Shown: piece by piece, positions 59,599-64,000 of the stretch
Layout: each line of letters begins with the position of its first letter
Position numbering within the stretch: position 1 is the stretch's first letter
Origin: Termitomyces sp. T153
Lineage: Eukaryota > Basidiomycota > Agaricomycetes > Agaricales > Lyophyllaceae
Length of the DNA stretch: 64,000 nucleotides
Reading direction: 5' to 3'
NCBI GenBank assembly: GCA_018296165.2
Contig: JACKQL020000017.1
Location: 558,001-622,000 of the forward strand
Notes under the pieces: generated by a model
Databases searched by the model: none
Told to the model about the DNA's origin: nothing
Seen by the model: only the letters and a program-made list of their open reading frames with translations
Position numbers and translations under genes: made by a program

Positions 59599-60028
59599 GT
59601 ATTTTCCACCCCTGCTGAAGAGAGCATACAACTGGAGAAAAAGCATGAGTACCAAGTAAGAGAGAGCGATCGGTTGGGCAATACGCTCGAGTTAGAGCAT
59701 ATAGATCCAATCAGAAAGCACGAGAAACGAGAAGGTAAGCAGCTCTACTACGACATAGTATTGTCATCTCATCACAATACGACAAATCGAGGACATCGCT
59801 TTGAAAGTAACAGTGTGAACGTAGGCGCGCTCAAGGACCGCGTCCGCCGCTTTTCGCCCATAATGATGTGTCGTAGGTTGCACCTACGATCCATACAAAC
59901 TCAAAGCTCAAACGATATTCATAGCACGAACATTCAAACATGCTGGTATTACAGTCGAAGATCGGATCAGAGGACGTGCACTGGCAAGACCAGCTGGTCG
60001 GCCAGTCCGTGAGGTTGGATTGTGTTAG
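59599..60028 (+). CDS. Unrecognised protein gene, last two exons
   Basis: Exons 59599-59734 and 59877-60028 join in phase across a 142-nt intron (GAAG|GTAAGC...TCGTAG|GTTGC). The first reads VFSTPAEESIQLEKKHEYQV and LGNTLELEHIDPIRKHEKRE. The second reads CTYDPYKLKAQTIFIARTFK and DRIRGRALARPAGRPVREVG, with TAG at 60026-60028. Upstream exons are probable (a donor-like GAG|GTAAGTGG-type site lies near 59493) but not resolved. It is charged and basic at the C-terminus, with no domain recognised. It is convergent with the velvet gene, the two stop codons being 6 bp apart, so their 3' UTRs must overlap. Confidence 0.45.
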
Positions 60029-60034
60029 AACTCT

Positions 60035-61175
60035 TTAAAATTGGGCATTAATAGAACCATCGTATCCGAGCCCGGACGACTGATTTTCCTCTTCACGTTC
60101 GGCTATGCGTCGTTTTCTCGAGATCCTTCTCTCTTGCCTCACAGTGAGGCGTATAGAATATCTTGATAGCAACTGTAAGAGGAACGTGTCTGACGGTAAG
60201 GACTCGCCCACTAGGGATCTTAAGCTTTTACCTTACTGAGTTCAGTAGAAGGTGCAAGACCCGGAAAATCTTTGGTAGCATAAACCTTGAATGGGCCCCC
60301 GTAAACCTCTGTCTGGGCAGTTGACTTCATCCCAGGAACCGCCAGCGACGATATATCGAAGATTCGATAGCGAAGGATGAATGTTCCCTCGCGCTGTAGG
60401 GCCAGATCCTGTGCAACTGAAATAAGTAATCCCATTCATGTATTGAACGGAGTGTATCCATCCTTGAAAGACAAACATGACTGCTTTTCCACCCTCGTAG
60501 TCCACAAGGAGTGGCTCGGCCACTTTCTCCCCAAATATTGCTTCAGTCGCCTTCGATGACTCCGTAATAGGGTAACCATCCACATAATGGACCACGTCCT
60601 CTGAAGGCGTGGCCAGGAGGGCTTGAGGGTTCATTTGGGTCCCGAAATGGGATCCCATGGAAATTGCCGATGTACCAACCAAAGTATTCTCCCAAACCCA
60701 CTCAGGTACTGGGAACAAATCCACCACACACACGAGACCGATGGTTTCTACGTCTCTGAAAGGCTACGCTTTGGAAACATATCTACATTATTCAAGCATG
60801 CTAAAGACGTGCCTGTAATCAGAGATTTCTGTCTCAGTCTGTTCGGAGGTACCAAAGTTCTGGACACGAAACAAACGAAGAATAACAACAGGGGGCGGAT
60901 CCAGTGGACGCCGATCCACCTTGGCAAACCTTTGATGGTGTGTTAGATCGTAATACGAGGTATGAAACAACTACTTGCTTTCTGCCGACCTCTGCCTTTT
61001 GCAGTTCTTGCAGCACGACACGGATGGCCTGATTCGCAAATATGCCGCTGTGGAAGAAAAGAATCTGGCCGCTGATAAATTCGACAGGGTAAATAGCTCC
61101 AGGAATATTCATCACAGAGTCGTCGTGCGTGGCGTGGTCTTGATCAAACATCCGGAGACACGAGAAAAATCGCAA
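60035..61175 (-). CDS. Velvet-domain regulator
   Basis: Minus-strand exons: 61175 (or ATG 61151)-60979, 60929-60813, 60755 to about 60440, about 60412-60232, and 60172-60035 (TAA). The velvet domain is clear. Its N-terminal half reads IRVVLQELQKAEVGRK, then the hallmark DRRPLDPPPVVILRLF, then GLVCVVDLFPVP. Its C-terminal half reads DLALQREGTFILRYRIFDI, VYGGPFKVYATKDFPGLAPS and TELSK, ending in a basic tail (RRISRKRRIAER). Velvet proteins have an NF-kB-like DNA-binding fold and control fungal development and secondary metabolism as homo- or heterodimers. Two introns (60930-60978, 60756-60812) fit only GC-AG borders. The next junction, near 60440-60412, lacks a normal donor after FVFQ; GTTCAA would add five residues. 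The gene may be weakly spliced or recently damaged. Confidence 0.82.
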
Positions 61176-61489
61176 CGAAGCAAGGATACTATGAGTAGCG
61201 AAAGTACGCAGCGCGAAAATGACATGGCGAATCTATTATACTGAACGAGCGTTGCCATATTCGTTGAGGCGACGATCCTTGTGCCAATTACCTAGTATAT
61301 CACTGCGCAGATCGTGCAAAAATGTGCAGACTCGAATTGAATTGCACAGATCCCAAGAGTTCATTTACCTTTGCATACAGCTCCGACTTGAAGATTAAAA
61401 CTAAGCATTAAATCATGAGACCGATAGCATTTCCCTAGACCACGAACTTGAGCATGTATATTAGAGGGGTAAACACTGAATCATGAAAG
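61176..61489. other. No gene seen
   Basis: Upstream region of the velvet gene; its promoter should lie here, but no clear TATA element was identified. Confidence 0.4.
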
Positions 61490-63240
61490 ATGCTGGGTAT
61501 TTCTGATCCTCATGTTAGTATCAGATACATCGATTTCACAGAAGTGAAAAATGCTTCTCATCATTGCAACGAGGCATGTCATGCGTGTGATACTTCCTGC
61601 GGCAGAGATAGGAGAAATCACGACACACGAACGTGTTGGAGAGTTATCAACGATCTTACTTAAAGAGCCAGATGGTCTCAGGTTATGTAAACTAGAATGC
61701 GGCGTTCCAGTGTTCCAACACATTCTATCTCTGGCACACAGGTCAGCTTTAGTACACATCAACTCAAGAATAGAAGTTTAGATTGCTATCATCATGATAT
61801 ACATCCATCCAGTCTTTCTGATATGTTGCAGCTGTTTCAATATGAGTAGGCAGGTTCAGTACAGGTTGGAAATTCCAACTGTTTGTTGTGAAGTTACCCG
61901 GCATGTTCCGCGTACACGAACTCATCGCTCGCGTAGACATATGTACTAAGACCTTGCTGCGCTGAGAGGAGTCAGCATCAAATTCTCTTGCTGGTCGATT
62001 AACTGTAAGGAACCATGTGTTCAAGTCAACATTGCTTTTTTCTAGTATCTTGGACTTCTGTGCCTCACTTCCGCTCCAATCGAAGCTCCCAAACTTTCAT
62101 CAAGGTCTGTAGAACCATGCGTGTCGAACAGATCATCAGTTGTTGGGACAAATACCGAGACCTGCCTATCGATATATTAACAGCCGCCAAAGCTGTCTAT
62201 CACGGAAGCTGAACACCCGAAACGTACACTCTACTACATAGCTGGGACCAGTATGCAAAAGTTCTTTGCTATTCAGCGTGTCATGCATGATTCAGGTTTC
62301 TCAGTCTCGTATCCTCGTGTAGGAGACATATACCTCCCTGGATTGTCGTCTCACTACGTAATCAACTCCACGTCACGCCGCTGTGGATTCCGCTTCATCC
62401 ATTGTTGTGCGCCACCCAACTGTGATCGTGGGGTAGAGATGGCGGCAGCAACTGATAATTGTAAGTGTCCGAGGTGCGCGTAACCTGGTACATATGCAGG
62501 TACCTCGTATGGGAGTAGTGTTTCTGAACCTGGAACCGAGAAAGTGACCATGGGTATACTAGTAGGCCAGCCATCGTCAAATACAATATACTCTTGAATA
62601 TCCGGACTTGCGTCTATGGAAAGGATGAAGAATATAAAGAGTGTGTCTCAAGGCCGCGGAATGCATGTTTCATGACTAAAAGGTGTGCAGCAGAATGTCT
62701 CCAGGAATATTGTTCGTGCATTGCAAGTGGATTAGCTGCCTTGATGAAACCTTGATGTCAAGGTCTCGCGTAATATTGGTCATATCAACCATTATCCAGA
62801 GCATTGTCGCAGGATTGTGATGATACCGGGGTACATAGGTTGCACCTAATTGCGTTTGAAAGTTACGTAGAATCACTGTCAGTGGCACCCAAATCGAACT
62901 TGCTCAACGCTGCACAAGCGCACAAGCTTCAAGAACAACCATACGCGCTGAGAAGCAGTCTTCGACAATATTGCTTTCTTGGGTGTTGCGCATTGACAGC
63001 AGACCAACAGTAGACTCGGATTGACGAGAAACCTATATATACTGACCTGAGCCTTTTCTGATTCAAGATGTTTGTATAATTTGTCATCAACTTCTTTCAA
63101 AGAAGCATAAAGCTTAAGTGACCGTATAGGATCTCGAATTATCAAACTTAGGAGAATTTTCGAAAAAAATCTTGGATGTTCCTCTATGTACCCTAAAAAA
63201 GCTTGTAATGGATCGTACGGAAATCGTGGGGTTTATAAAT
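61490..63240 (-). pseudogene. Eroded minus-strand exons of one or more unknown genes
   Basis: Protein-like pieces occur from right to left. At 63235-63052: FPYDPLQAFLGYIEEHPRFF and SLKLYASLKEVDDKLYKHLE, ending at a GTCAGT donor. At about 62985-62900: SNIVEDCFSARMVVLEACAL. At 62850-62750: TYVPRYHHNPATMLWIMVDM. At 62620-62480: DASPDIQEYIVFDDGWPTSI and LLPYEVPAYVPG. At 62030-61770: NTWFLTVNRPAREFDADSSQ and, in another frame, STYVYASDEFVYAEHAG. Stops and frame changes separate them. None is recognised. Confidence 0.38.
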
Positions 63241-63249
63241 GGAAGATTG

Positions 63250-63871
63250 GAGTTATTTTTCTTTTTTTTTTTTTTTGGTTCCATCAACCACTAGGCGTAT
63301 CTACAAAGTTAACTTCTAGTCAGAAAGTATTGAGTTTCATAATGAAATTCAACGAGCGTTTTACAGATAAGTCCCGTGCACAACAACATTTCCCAACAGT
63401 GGACTTGCGAGAGACTCCGAGTTACTTGGTTGATTATCTGCTACAAATATCAGAACAAAGGCAATTTTACAATACTTGCGTGGGATCTATTGGTAAAGGG
63501 AAATATGATGTCGAGATTTTAGATAGCATCATAATTTCAACACTAGGAATTTTTGTCATTTTTATAGAGTAATTCTACTTTGGTTATTAAAAGCCACTCT
63601 AACTTTTACAAATGATATTTTACCACTCTGGTATAAAAAAAGCCAGGGTATTCTTACATTATTTTAACTTGATATGGACAAGCCACATAGATATAATCAT
63701 GGTAATTATATTACTTATATATATAATATACTTTACAGAATGCGCTTGAAATATGATATAATTCACTAGCACTGCTGGCACTGGAACCTGTACCCTTTGG
63801 AAAAATGAAAAAAGAAACCTGTCATGTTATTTCTTTGACAGATTTTTCCATTGTTTAGATATCCTTTTCCC
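63250..63871. other. AT-rich edge with poly-T run; uncertain plus ORF
   Basis: A run of 16 T lies at about 63261-63276. The plus ORF 63186-63572 (for example AQQHFPTVDLRETPSYLVDY) is open but has no recognised domain and continues into AT-rich sequence. It may be a repeat relic. Confidence 0.3.
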
Positions 63872-63981
63872 ATTGAAAATACATTGTCCAGAAATGGTGT
63901 AACAGGTTTATTTCCCAATATTTTCCATTTGAAATACATTGTCCAGAAATGGTGTAACAGGTTTATTTCCCAGTATTTCCT
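63872..63981 (+). repeat. 55-bp direct tandem repeat, two copies
   Basis: The units at 63872-63926 and 63927-63981 share TACATTGTCCAGAAATGGTG and AACAGGTTTATTTCCCA and differ at only a few bases. The array lies at the window edge in AT-rich sequence. Confidence 0.85.
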
Positions 63982-64000
63982 TGGGAAACACTATTGGTTG

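Noticed and set aside
61551..61781. Plus-strand ORF of 76 codons
   Set aside because: It is short, without domain or splice context, and lies in a stretch where minus-strand relics read better.
1..64000. CRISPR arrays, bacterial operons, rRNA or complete tRNA genes
   Set aside because: Introns, LTR elements and codon patterns are fungal; no regularly spaced palindromic repeats, rRNA-like stretch or complete tRNA cloverleaf was seen.

Overview
The window looks like a basidiomycete genome, most likely an Agaricomycete. The evidence is short introns of about 44-66 nt, a fungal velvet-domain regulator whose closest recalled match is the basidiomycete form, chromodomain Ty3/gypsy elements, and Tad1/I-like LINEs with RNase H and a C-terminal CCHC motif. 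All assignments come from reading the sequence; no database search was possible.

Layout. 1-1548 is the 3' part of an F-box/leucine-rich protein gene cut by the window edge. From about 2.2 kb to 41.29 kb is a nest of decayed retroelements. E1 (5983-12260) is a Ty3/gypsy chromovirus with TSD ACTGG, inserted into a LINE remnant. E2 (12565 to about 21795) is a second chromovirus with two tandem retropepsin domains; a solo LTR of its own family (17283-18416, TSD AGCAA) sits inside its pol. Next come a minus-strand unidentified ORF beside an E1-type LTR end, another solo LTR (23818-24853), and a gag-LTR-gag junction. E3 (26481-40436) is a third gypsy-type element whose gag is split by a near full-length LINE (27849-34108) with 12-bp TSDs.

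Host sequence resumes near 41.3 kb with a gene remnant cut at the repeat edge. It is followed by a gene for a small secreted Gly/His/Lys-rich, collagen-like protein (41978-42648), a multi-exon GH63-like glycoside hydrolase (minus, 43183-47400), an eroding unidentified gene (minus, about 50.2-51.7 kb), a RhoGAP gene (minus, 52196-56920), an unidentified two-exon plus-strand gene (59599-60028), a convergent velvet-domain gene (minus, 60035-61175), and eroded minus-strand exons (61.5-63.2 kb). The right edge is AT-rich and holds a 55-bp direct repeat.

The host genes do not form an operon or an obvious cluster; they are ordinary fungal neighbours. The most unusual points are the tandem protease in E2, the CGA-to-TGA stop pattern suggesting deamination of methylated CpG, the collagen-like secreted protein, and three introns that fit only GC-AG splice sites.
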